From: Acidicapsa acidisoli
GTDB lineage: Bacteria > Acidobacteriota > Terriglobia > Terriglobales > Acidobacteriaceae
NCBI RefSeq assembly: GCF_025685625.1
Contig: NZ_JAGSYI010000005.1
Location: forward strand, 1-64,000
DNA length: 64,000 nucleotides
Direction of reading: 5' to 3'
Part shown: piece by piece, positions 42,349 to 50,275 of the stretch
Layout of the letters: every line of letters starts with the position of its first letter
How positions within the stretch are numbered: position 1 is the first letter of the stretch
Translations under genes and position numbers: made by a program
The notes under the pieces: model-generated
Seen by the model: only the letters and a program-made list of their open reading frames with translations
Told to the model about the DNA's origin: nothing
Database searches by the model: none

Positions 42349-42528
42349 TTGAAGCTGATTGGATGCTTACTGCTCTTATCCGGCTGGCTCATCGTCATCG
42401 CCGCCTTAGTCATGCTCTCTGCCTTTACACAGCGCGCGGCCTTCATCGCCGCCGGCGTCGGCGTTGAAGGCCTCGGATTAGCGTTGCTCACGCAGTCCTA
42501 CACCTCGATGCAGCGGAGCGCGAAATGA
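42349..42528 (+). CDS. 59-residue membrane peptide coupled to Amt
   Basis: A short gene below usual length limits. TTG 42349 has GGAG five bases upstream, and the TGA at 42526-42528 overlaps the Amt ATG (ATGA). The product has two membrane helices, LIGCLLLLSGWLIVIAALVML and AFIAAGVGVEGLGLALLTQSY, separated by SAFTQR. The strong ribosome site, codon use and translational coupling argue that it is real. The family is not recognised. An accessory role for the transporter is plausible from position only. Confidence 0.7.
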   Translation: MKLIGCLLLLSGWLIVIAALVMLSAFTQRAAFIAAGVGVEGLGLALLTQSYTSMQRSAK

Positions 42529-43811
42529 ACCTGATCGTCTGCCTTCTCTGCATCCTTCTGTCGCCGCTCGCCGCCGCAGGCCTCGCACTCATCCACCAGG
42601 GCCTCGGACGATCCCGCAGCGCCGCTCACGCCATGCTGGCGACTCTCTGCGCCCTCGCAGTCGCAGCCATCGCATTCGTCCTGATCGGAGCATCCTGGGC
42701 CGGTTACGCTGGCGGAGCAGCGCATTCGTTTCAATCCGGCGGAGCGCATTTGAACTGGCTCGGAAACGAGGCACTGCTTGCTCGCAACATTCCTCTCGAT
42801 GGTTCGCTCCCCTCTCTGGTTCTGTGCCTGCAAACCTTCTCGGTCGGGCTTGCTGCCGTCATCCCCCTCAGCGCCGGAACCGATCGCTGGCGTCTCGCGC
42901 CGATCTGCCTTGCAACCGCGATATTCGCCGGTTTTATCTACCCTGTCTTTGCACACTGGGTCTGGGGCGGAGGCTGGCTTTCCCAACTGGCAACCAACTT
43001 CGGCATCGCGCCCTTTCAGGATGCAGGTGGAGCAGGCGTCATCCAGGTAACGGGCGGTCTGATGGCCCTGTCCGTCGCGTGGCTCCTAGGCCCAAGACGC
43101 GGCAAATACACGGAGGACGGTATGGCAACCGCCATTCCCGGCCACAACATTGTCCTCGTCCTCTTCGGCTGCCTGATTGCACTCGTCGGCTGGATCGGCC
43201 TCGAATCCGCCGCATCAATGCTGGTTTCCGGCATAGCCCCAGAGTCGTTTCCAGGCCGGATCACAGGCATTATCCTGAACGCCGTACTCTCGGCCTCCGC
43301 CGGTTGTCTCGCTGCCGTGCTTACGACTCAGATCCGCTATCGAAAGCCTGATGCCTCCCTGAGCGCCAACGGCTGGATCGCCGGCCTGGTCGCAGGCAGC
43401 GCCGCATCGGCGTTCATCTCTCTCGCCGCGGCAATCTTCATTGGCGCAATTGCGGGCGTCCTGACCACATATCTCGTAGAGCTATTCGAACTGCGGCTGC
43501 TCATCGACGATCCAGGCGGAGCAATCTCCGTTCATGCCGGGGCTGGCATCTGGGGGCTGCTTGCCTTCGGAGTCTTCGGAACACACTCCACAGCAACACT
43601 TGGCAATCAGATACTCGCGCAATGGATCGGAGTGGCGACCCTGGTGGGCTTCATGCTGCCCCTTATTCACGCGTCCAATCTGCTCTTGAATCGCTTCGTA
43701 CCCTACCGCGTGGATCGCGACGGCGATTGGCAAGGCATGGACATTCGAGAACTCGGCGCAGGCGCATACCCCGAATTCGTAATCCACGCCGACGAATTCG
43801 TGCCACGCTGA
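42525..43811 (+). CDS. Amt-family ammonium transporter homologue with altered twin-His motif
   Basis: A 428-residue, eleven-helix member of the Amt/Rh family. Family landmarks are FAGFIYPVFAHWVWGGGWL, the DAGGAGVIQ segment, NIVLVLFGCLIALVGWIGLESAAS, and DDPGGAISVHAGAGIWGLLAFGVFG. The pore His of helix 5 (His168 in E. coli AmtB) aligns with Gln174, whereas the second pore His is kept (His337). The N-terminal half is also divergent. It may transport ammonium with changed mechanism, or act as a sensor. No glnK gene is adjacent. It is coupled to a 59-residue membrane peptide upstream. The C-terminal tail (AYPEFVIHADEFVPR) is short. Confidence 0.85.
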   Translation: MNLIVCLLCILLSPLAAAGLALIHQGLGRSRSAAHAMLATLCALAVAAIAFVLIGASWAGYAGGAAHSFQSGGAHLNWLGNEALLARNIPLDGSLPSLVLCLQTFSVGLAAVIPLSAGTDRWRLAPICLATAIFAGFIYPVFAHWVWGGGWLSQLATNFGIAPFQDAGGAGVIQVTGGLMALSVAWLLGPRRGKYTEDGMATAIPGHNIVLVLFGCLIALVGWIGLESAASMLVSGIAPESFPGRITGIILNAVLSASAGCLAAVLTTQIRYRKPDASLSANGWIAGLVAGSAASAFISLAAAIFIGAIAGVLTTYLVELFELRLLIDDPGGAISVHAGAGIWGLLAFGVFGTHSTATLGNQILAQWIGVATLVGFMLPLIHASNLLLNRFVPYRVDRDGDWQGMDIRELGAGAYPEFVIHADEFVPR

Positions 43812-43833
43812 CGCCGCGTTCAACTTCGTCTAT

Positions 43834-44814
43834 CTAGTGGTGCCGCGCGACTAGGTACAACAGCACAAAAATCGCCACCGGCAGCATCGCCAGCATCGCA
43901 TACATCAGCAGTCGTCTTCGCTCCGGAGACTGCCGCTTCTGCCAATTCGCTTCGTCGACGCGAGCCGTCACGCCTACCTCGTCCTGATGCGCAAGGTCGT
44001 GGGCAAACTCACGCGCGCTGTGATAACGATTCTTCGGTTCACGCTCCAGTGCGCGATAGAGAATCTCCTGAAGCTGCGGCGTAATCGAAGGCTCAAGATT
44101 GCGCGGCGGGACCGGCTGATTCACCAGCCGGTCATTCATCACCGCAAAAGCATTCGCTCCGGAAAACGGGACCTTGCCGGTAAGCATCTCGTAGAGCATC
44201 ACGCCCATGGAATAGACATCACTGCGCGCATCGCCGCGCTTGCCCCGCACCTGCTCGGGAGAGATGTAATCCGGCGTGCCCATATTCTTCGAGAAGTTGG
44301 CAAATGTAAGCCGCCGCGAACCCGCATTGCCGGCAATACCAAAGTCGATCAGCCGAATATTGTCTTCCGCATCCACCATGATGTTTTCCGGCTTCAGGTC
44401 GCGATGCACCACTCCATTCGCGTGGATATGCTCCAGCGCATCACAGATGCGAATCGTAAGCTTGACAGCGCGCTCTATCGGCAGCTTCTTTTCCTCGTTC
44501 ATAATCTGCCGCAACAACCGGCCTTCGATCCACTCCATCACCATGTACACTTGCGTGCGGTCAGGATTCGCAAAGACCTTCATCACGCCGGGATGATCGA
44601 TCTTCTTGCCAATCTCTTCCTCGCGCTGGAACCTGTCATAAAGCGCGGGATCACTTTCAATCTCCGGATGCGGAACCTTGATCGCAACCTGTTGTCCGGT
44701 ATTCAAATCGCGCGCGCGAAAAACCGTGGCCATGCCGCTCGTGGCGACGATGCTGTCAATCTGATAATGGTCAAGTTGATCGCCGGGTTGGATGGCAAGA
44801 TTCGGAGCGATCAT
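43834..44814 (-). CDS. Membrane-anchored Ser/Thr protein kinase
   Basis: A 326-residue Hanks-type kinase. The catalytic domain spans residues 15-270: ATVFRARDLNTGQQVAIKVPHPE gives the ATP-binding Lys, followed by HRDLKPENIMVD, IRLIDFGIAG and the activation-loop end GTPDYISPEQVRG. A single helix near the C-terminus (YAMLAMLPVAIFVLLYLVA) anchors it, leaving only a few residues outside, so there is no extracellular sensor domain. It lies 15 bases downstream of a PP2C phosphatase gene on the same strand, the usual kinase/phosphatase pairing. Targets are unknown. Confidence 0.94.
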   Translation of the reverse strand: MIAPNLAIQPGDQLDHYQIDSIVATSGMATVFRARDLNTGQQVAIKVPHPEIESDPALYDRFQREEEIGKKIDHPGVMKVFANPDRTQVYMVMEWIEGRLLRQIMNEEKKLPIERAVKLTIRICDALEHIHANGVVHRDLKPENIMVDAEDNIRLIDFGIAGNAGSRRLTFANFSKNMGTPDYISPEQVRGKRGDARSDVYSMGVMLYEMLTGKVPFSGANAFAVMNDRLVNQPVPPRNLEPSITPQLQEILYRALEREPKNRYHSAREFAHDLAHQDEVGVTARVDEANWQKRQSPERRRLLMYAMLAMLPVAIFVLLYLVARHH

Positions 44815-44829
44815 CAGAGCCCGTTCACA

Positions 44830-45654
44830 CTACAAAAGCCGATAGGGCCGTCCTCGATAGAGACCCATGCGCTCGACCGAGCGAACACGAATGAGTTGGA
44901 CACTGATGTTGTCATGGCCGCCAGCATCGTTCGCGGCCGCAACCAGACGCTCGATCGCTGTTTCAAGATCCGAGGTCGAGTTGACCAACTGTTGCATCCT
45001 TGCATCGGGAACACACCCATGAAGACCATCTGAGCAAAGTAATATTACATCTCCCGGCATAATGTTTACAGTCTGAGTATCAGCCGCGACAAACAACTCA
45101 TTTCCTAAGCACCTTGTAAGAATATGCCGATGTTCCCCGGCGGAAGCCTCAGCCTCCGTAAGAATCCCCAGGCGGAACTGCTCTGCGGCCATCGTATGGT
45201 CGCGAGTCAACTGCACGCCGACCCCATTGCGAAAGAGATAACACCGCGAGTCACCCACATGCGAAATAACTGCGGAGTCGAAGCGCAGCGCACATGCTAC
45301 AAGCGTGGTGGCCATGCGCGAACCATGCCCGGAACCTTGTGCCGAAGTGTGCGCACTACCCGCATGACCCGCGTCATAGACCGCAGCATTCGCTTCCTGG
45401 ACGAGGCGCGGCAGTAGCGATACATGCATGATGCCTTTGGGAATCTTCCGGAACCCGGCAACCACGGTATCGATAGCCATGCGAGAAGCAACTTCCCCAC
45501 TATCCTGGCCGCCCACACCATCCGCAAGCGCGAAAAGCCATCCCTGCGACTGCACCTGGGCAGGCGAAGACGGCACGACATGTCCGAGAAAATCCTCGTT
45601 GTGTTCGCGACTCAGGCCACAGTCCGACAACTCGGCAAATTCGATCTCTAGCAT
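44830..45654 (-). CDS. PP2C-family protein phosphatase
   Basis: A 274-residue soluble PPM phosphatase. Metal-binding motifs are DCGLSREHNEDFLG (first acidic site), FALADGVGGQDSGEVAS, ISHVGDSRCYLFRNG, LLCSDGLHG and GGHDNISVQLI. It probably reverses phosphorylation by the kinase encoded immediately downstream; the 15-base gap indicates one transcript. An intervening AGSAHTSAQGSGHGSRM loop is longer than in the minimal PstP type. Confidence 0.94.
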   Translation of the reverse strand: MLEIEFAELSDCGLSREHNEDFLGHVVPSSPAQVQSQGWLFALADGVGGQDSGEVASRMAIDTVVAGFRKIPKGIMHVSLLPRLVQEANAAVYDAGHAGSAHTSAQGSGHGSRMATTLVACALRFDSAVISHVGDSRCYLFRNGVGVQLTRDHTMAAEQFRLGILTEAEASAGEHRHILTRCLGNELFVAADTQTVNIMPGDVILLCSDGLHGCVPDARMQQLVNSTSDLETAIERLVAAANDAGGHDNISVQLIRVRSVERMGLYRGRPYRLL

Positions 45655-45679
45655 TCCATACCAGCGTAGGTGGTGATGT

Positions 45680-45715
45680 AATCATCGGCGCGGCTTGTAC
45701 CCCGCGCCGATGATT
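45680..45715. terminator. Long hairpin between the APC permease and phosphatase genes
   Basis: AATCATCGGCGCGG (45680-45693) pairs with CCGCGCCGATGATT (45702-45715), a perfect 14-bp stem with an 8-base loop. It lies just beyond the leftward APC permease stop and upstream of the phosphatase start. No strong T-run follows, so termination may be partial. Confidence 0.6.
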
Positions 45716-45750
45716 GGATTCTAATCGGCCCCCGATGACTAACGGGATGA

Positions 45751-47553
45751 TTAAGCTGTCGGCGTCCGCGTCTGCAGCAGCGGAGTCTTGCCCGCAGCCT
45801 TACCGGCTGTGAGGAAGTAGAAGCCGCCGTACAACGCCCACACCGCCGCGATCCCGAGCGCTAGTAGAGGTTCGTGCGGTGTGCCAAACCCCTCAAATGG
45901 ACCGATGATGTAAAAGGCCATGCAAGCCAGATTCGCAAGCAACCCAAAGATCGGAACCACAAGATGAAGAACGACATTGAACTTCGGATGCTTGTGATAC
46001 GCGACCATGCAGAGAGTGCAGCTCAGCGCGTAAAGGATGAACGTGCCGAAGTTGGAAGCGAGCGTAACCGTCAACAGACTGTTGGGCAGAGCAGCCAGTT
46101 TGTCATGCGTCGTGTAGCCAACGTGTGACCAGAACCCCGCAGGAATCGAAGCAATCGTAGCATCGGTCGGCGCGCTTCCGTCCGCAAAGACGAGAGCCAC
46201 GGACAAGCAGCCGATCACAGCCGAGATGGCCGCCAGCGTCCAGATCGCATTGTGCGGAGTCAGGTTCTTATCGTGCAGCAGACCAAAGTGCCCGCGCACC
46301 TCTTTGTCCTTGCCCATCGCATAGGTAACACGCGCGCCTGTGTTCATGCAGGAGAGCGTAGTTCCGATCAACGCGAGGAAGACCGTTGCAGCCTCGATCA
46401 GCATGAATGTACGTCCGTTGCCCGGGCCAAGCAGCGCATCGCCGACAATCACCATCATGTCGCCGATCGGAGCAGCCGACCCCGATGCGCTTTGCATCGT
46501 ATACCCACTGTTGAGGAAGAAGTTGGCGGAAAAATACTCGAAGAAATAGAAGATTCCACCCTGAATGAGAAGCGACGTAATCACCGCGATCGGCACATCT
46601 CGTTTCGCGTTCTTTGCCTCATCGCCCATCGTGGTCACGGATTCAAAGCCCACCAGGATCAGAATCGCCACCGTAGCCTGAACAAAGACCCAGTTCCAGT
46701 TATGCGGACTTACAACCGATGCGGCATTCGGATGGGTAAGAAAGTTCCCCGAAGCGTCGCGCTCCGGATAGCTGATATGAAAAGGAACAATGTTCCCGCT
46801 CGCGTCCTTCTTGGGCACTGGAACACCGTTGGCATCTCGCACGATCGTATCGGTCGCTACTCCGGCGACCATCGTTGAAGTGGTCTGAAATTCGTATGTG
46901 TACGCCTCACCCGACGTCGAGTCGAACTGATAAGCCACCGATCCCGGCGGATGATTGAGACGGTAGCCCAGGGCAAGCACCGCGAACGTGAGCAACGCGG
47001 CAATCTGAATCACGTTGATGCCCATATTGACCACCGTCGAACTGCTGATGCCGCGATGAGCAATATACGCAATACAGAAGGAGAAGACGACCGCAACGGC
47101 CATCATGAAGAAGACGCCAGGATTAGAGGCGCTCATGAAATTGGGCCAGATTGTGCCCACTACATAACCGCACACAATCCCCGTAGTACCAACCATCACG
47201 CCTGGATAGATCCAATAGTAAAGATGCGAACCCCAGCCAACCACGAACTTCGATATACGGGCGTACTTCCATGCCTTTTCACGATTCAAAAATGCCTGCT
47301 CGGCGAAATAATACGAACTTCCTGCGCCGGGATAAAGCTTTGCCATCTCCGCATAACAGACCGCCGTGGATAGACAAAGCAACAGAGCACCCACAATTCC
47401 CCACCACATGGATGGGGATGTAGCGCCCTCCGTGGCTTGAATGAGAAACGTGAGCCAGAGGAAGGCTCCTGGAGCAATCAGTGCCATTGCGTTGCTGGTG
47501 AGGCCCGTAAGGCCCAAGGTGCGTTTCATCTCGCCTGTCGTCGCTTCTGCCAT
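45751..47553 (-). CDS. APC-superfamily amino-acid permease
   Basis: A 600-residue inner-membrane transporter with about twelve to fourteen helices. The start LGLTGLTSNAMALIAPGAFLWLTF and AKLYPGAGSSYYFAEQAFL match APC helices 1-2 (unwound glycine-rich substrate site). ILVGFESVTTMGDEAKNAKRDVP is the conserved helix 6/loop segment. An extra hydrophilic loop between helices (about residues 215-280, rich in D, T and S) is unusual. Substrate is not predictable. I start it at ATG 47553, which has AGGAG at ideal spacing; 20 upstream residues are not needed. It is followed by a long hairpin. Confidence 0.88.
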   Translation of the reverse strand: MAEATTGEMKRTLGLTGLTSNAMALIAPGAFLWLTFLIQATEGATSPSMWWGIVGALLLCLSTAVCYAEMAKLYPGAGSSYYFAEQAFLNREKAWKYARISKFVVGWGSHLYYWIYPGVMVGTTGIVCGYVVGTIWPNFMSASNPGVFFMMAVAVVFSFCIAYIAHRGISSSTVVNMGINVIQIAALLTFAVLALGYRLNHPPGSVAYQFDSTSGEAYTYEFQTTSTMVAGVATDTIVRDANGVPVPKKDASGNIVPFHISYPERDASGNFLTHPNAASVVSPHNWNWVFVQATVAILILVGFESVTTMGDEAKNAKRDVPIAVITSLLIQGGIFYFFEYFSANFFLNSGYTMQSASGSAAPIGDMMVIVGDALLGPGNGRTFMLIEAATVFLALIGTTLSCMNTGARVTYAMGKDKEVRGHFGLLHDKNLTPHNAIWTLAAISAVIGCLSVALVFADGSAPTDATIASIPAGFWSHVGYTTHDKLAALPNSLLTVTLASNFGTFILYALSCTLCMVAYHKHPKFNVVLHLVVPIFGLLANLACMAFYIIGPFEGFGTPHEPLLALGIAAVWALYGGFYFLTAGKAAGKTPLLQTRTPTA

Positions 47554-47834
47554 GTACGCTCCTGAGATTAAGTATTCCAGCGTGGATGCTGAACTCAAAA
47601 AAATATAAGCCACCTTTGTCTTGATTCGGTTGAATCAAGACTTCGGGGCTGAATGATCTGGAAGCTCCAGAATGACACGGGATCGATGCTTCGAAAAGGG
47701 AAAAAACGATCTGCTAACGAAAAGAATCCGTGATTCTTACGCGGCATATATGCCTTCTTTTTGTCGCGTCCTGCGATATCTTATTCGCTGCAAAAGATAT
47801 CTTTATGGCTATCTGCGGCAATCCCAATAAAAAC

Positions 47835-47868
47835 AGGCTCCAGAGCAATTCGCTCTGGAGCCTGGCAG
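47835..47868 (-). terminator. Intrinsic terminator of the outer-membrane barrel gene
   Basis: Read on the minus strand, a perfect 12-bp stem (arms 47852-47863 and 47835-47846, 5-base loop) is followed by GTTTTTATTG. It lies about 20 bases beyond the stop codon at 47881 and is the clearest terminator in the window. Confidence 0.88.
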
Positions 47869-47880
47869 AAAATTCCGCGT

Positions 47881-49794
47881 TTAGAAGTGCCAGATAATAT
47901 CTGCCGCTACCGTAAGCGCCTGTGTTTTCGCGCGCAGCTTCTCCATTGCCTGATACGAGGTCTCGTCAGGCGCGAGATTGGATATCGCGGCAACCGACGA
48001 GCCTGGAGCAATATCCAGAGCCCTCAGACCATAGGGGCTGAAGCTGTGCGTATAGCTCACTTCAGGACGGAAGGTAATCGTCGAACCAGCCCAGAAGTCG
48101 AACCCAACCATGTGCTCCTCGTAATAACCCGGAGTTCCGGTGCGCTGGCCCTTGATGTCGTTCACTACTTCATTCCGAATGTTCAGCGAAGCCTCGTTGT
48201 GCCAGAAGTTGTGCTCGACATAGTTGGTAACAGCCCACTCGGGCGCGTAGCAGACACCTGGCTGTTGTGACGAGGAGAGCCGCGGGTCTTTGCAGACCGC
48301 TCCGTAGTTCAGCGTGACGTTGGCCGCAGTGTGCTCCGGCCACGGCGTCGCAGTAGTAGGTGCAACCCCTGTGTTGTACCAGTACATATTGGGCGTGTCC
48401 CTCATGTATTGGTACCAGAACTCGGTGTCGGTGTGCCATGTGGAACTGATGCGGTGATACCACGTCTCGTAGTAGGCTGACAGGTTGTTATAGGCGTATT
48501 TGCCATTGTTGACGCTGTTGGCGCAGGTGTTTAGAGCATTCCCGCCATTCGACCAGGTATAGGTGGCGCAGAAGTTGCCTGTCACCTGTGCATCCGTCGT
48601 CCAAGGCATCACGTCGCAACCGGGGGAAAGACCGGCCTGCACCGTCAGATGATCGTTCACCTTGATCGTCGCGTTCACACCCGTCTGCGTATAGCAATCG
48701 AAGGTATAGAGGATGGAGTGGGAATACGTGTAATTGTTCGGCGCGAGTTGCGCTTCGATATCCGGCAACGAGATGTAACGGCCAACCCGCACGTCCATTC
48801 CCTGCGCGACTTTGGGAAAGTAGAAATCGAAGTACATCATCACCGGATCGAATCCGTACTCGGCATTCTTCACCAACAACTGCTGGCTCAACATGCCCTT
48901 CGCGGTAGTGAATCGGTAGTCTACGCCGTAAAGACCGGTAAACCGGTAGCCCCAGTCGAAATGATTCTTCTGCGCGGTATCGGGATATCTCTCGAAATAC
49001 AAGGCAGCCTGGTCCAACTGAATCTGGTTCGAGAATTCGTCATAGGCGGATGGAAAGTTCGCCGGAATTCCCTTCGAGGCGTTGCTCTGGTTGTTCGTAG
49101 AGCCGTTACCTCCGACTTCGATCCAACCATACATCTTGAACTGGCCCTTGTTCTGGTTGATCGCCTGCATCAATGGATACGACTGGCCATCCGGAACGCC
49201 AATGGTCGGAGTGCCGCCGATCGGCCAGTCTGAGGCCGGATATGGCGGCGACATAATCGGGGCGGGAGTTCCGCGCCGCGTAACCTGAGGCACTGCAGTT
49301 GCCGGCGAATTCCCGGCCCAATCCGCCACATATGCCCGGCCCAGGCGATGGAAGAATCCATTATCCGCAGGCGCTACCGGCGATGGCGCATTAGTCTGCG
49401 CAGGAGCAGCAGGAACCGGACTCTGCGCATCCAAGGTGGCTACGGCATCCACACCGGCAATCACATCCACCTTTGTCGCTGCGCCCGTCTCCTCGCCACC
49501 CTCTAATGCAGCCACTTCGTATTGCCCCGGAGCAAGAGCCGATACCGCAAAATTGCCGGCGGGATCTGCAACGACTACCCTGCGGAAATCGCCATTGTCG
49601 CTCCGCACGACAACCTGGGTCGCCCTTGACGAATCCCCGTTATCGTGAAGAATCGTGCCATGAAGACTGCCGGAATTTGTACTGGTCGAATTCGGATCAG
49701 CCGGTCCACTCGCCGCTCGCGAATAAGTGGGAAGAATTACTAGAATTGCGAAGACAAGATAATAACGTAAGAATTGTCGCGCGTACATAGCCAT
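47881..49794 (-). CDS. Large outer-membrane beta-barrel (porin-like) with N-terminal regulatory-like domain
   Basis: A 637-residue exported protein. The signal peptide is residues 1-29 (YYLVFAILVILPTYSRAAS). Residues 40-120 resemble a carboxypeptidase regulatory-like Ig domain (GSLHGTILHDNGDSSRATQVVV, VSALAPGQYEVAALEGG). An Ala/Pro linker follows. From about residue 215 the sequence alternates like a beta barrel, rich in Tyr, Trp and Asn, and ends with the aromatic Phe (ADIIWHF) expected for outer-membrane insertion. It resembles the OmpL/BBP2 group of putative porins. Its cargo is unknown. It has its own terminator and an unusual upstream region with phased ATAAG boxes. Confidence 0.8.
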   Translation of the reverse strand: MAMYARQFLRYYLVFAILVILPTYSRAASGPADPNSTSTNSGSLHGTILHDNGDSSRATQVVVRSDNGDFRRVVVADPAGNFAVSALAPGQYEVAALEGGEETGAATKVDVIAGVDAVATLDAQSPVPAAPAQTNAPSPVAPADNGFFHRLGRAYVADWAGNSPATAVPQVTRRGTPAPIMSPPYPASDWPIGGTPTIGVPDGQSYPLMQAINQNKGQFKMYGWIEVGGNGSTNNQSNASKGIPANFPSAYDEFSNQIQLDQAALYFERYPDTAQKNHFDWGYRFTGLYGVDYRFTTAKGMLSQQLLVKNAEYGFDPVMMYFDFYFPKVAQGMDVRVGRYISLPDIEAQLAPNNYTYSHSILYTFDCYTQTGVNATIKVNDHLTVQAGLSPGCDVMPWTTDAQVTGNFCATYTWSNGGNALNTCANSVNNGKYAYNNLSAYYETWYHRISSTWHTDTEFWYQYMRDTPNMYWYNTGVAPTTATPWPEHTAANVTLNYGAVCKDPRLSSSQQPGVCYAPEWAVTNYVEHNFWHNEASLNIRNEVVNDIKGQRTGTPGYYEEHMVGFDFWAGSTITFRPEVSYTHSFSPYGLRALDIAPGSSVAAISNLAPDETSYQAMEKLRAKTQALTVAADIIWHF

Positions 49795-49973
49795 GAAATT
49801 TTGGGCTCTCTTTCCTCCGTGCTCGATTCTTCAATCGAACGGAAGACATCAGATTGAGCTGCATGTTTACTTACTGAACCTCGTCGCCTTCTCATAACCG
49901 AAAACCCTTCGAGAATAAGCAAATAACTGCAGGCTTCCCGGGAGACCGGTTAATCAAATCTCAACATGGGCGT

Positions 49974-50050
49974 CATAAGGAGCACATAAGGAGCAGCAAA
50001 GGAGGGCATAAGGAAGTCCATAAGCATCAGCTAGATAAGAGAGCGATAAG
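49974..50050. promoter_or_regulatory. Array of six (C/G)ATAAG boxes at near-helical spacing
   Basis: Boxes start at 49974, 49985, 50007, 50019, 50034 and 50045. Successive distances are 11, 22, 12, 15 and 11 bases, close to multiples of one helical turn. They lie 180-256 bases upstream of the barrel gene's start codon. Such phasing suggests several protein molecules bound to one DNA face, although a degenerate simple repeat is also possible. Confidence 0.45.
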
Positions 50051-50054
50051 CAAA

Positions 50055-50074
50055 GCATTATATTAAAATAATGC
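50055..50074. promoter_or_regulatory. AT-rich hairpin/inverted repeat
   Basis: GCATTAT and ATAATGC flank ATTAAA. It adjoins the ATAAG-box array and could be a dyad operator or part of the promoter. Confidence 0.35.
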
Positions 50075-50187
50075 ATACATAATCATTCCATAAAATTCAG
50101 CGGCTTACGTCCCCGTCAGGCGTACCTTTGGGACTTGACGAAGATCACTGCCCTCCCTCCAGCACGAAGTAGATTGCAACGGCGAAG

Positions 50188-50244
50188 ACAAAAACAGCGG
50201 CTGTCATCGGCTCAGCTGGTTAGCCGAATCTGTAACAGCCGCTG
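50188..50244 (-). terminator. Branched intrinsic terminator of the beta-propeller gene
   Basis: On the minus strand, CAGCGGCTGT pairs with ACAGCCGCTG (outer stem, 50244-50195) around an inner AGCCG/CGGCT stem. The structure is followed by TTTTTGTCTTC. It begins about 30 bases after the stop at 50276. Confidence 0.8.
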
Positions 50245-50275
50245 CTTCTCGGGTCGCGCGGAGAACTGCGTCGCG

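Larger units (their letters stand above)
49795..50275. other. Upstream region of the barrel gene
   Basis: About 480 bases between two leftward genes. From right to left it holds the terminator of the beta-propeller gene (50195-50244), an AT-rich hairpin (50055-50074), and an array of ATAAG boxes (49974-50050). No gene is seen. The barrel-gene promoter must lie in this stretch. Confidence 0.6.

Noticed and set aside
47722-47800. Short palindromes AAGAATC-CGT-GATTCTT, GGCATATATGCC and AAAGATATCTTT upstream of the APC permease gene
   Set aside because: They are short and AT-rich; without conservation data they cannot be told from chance, so no operator was called.
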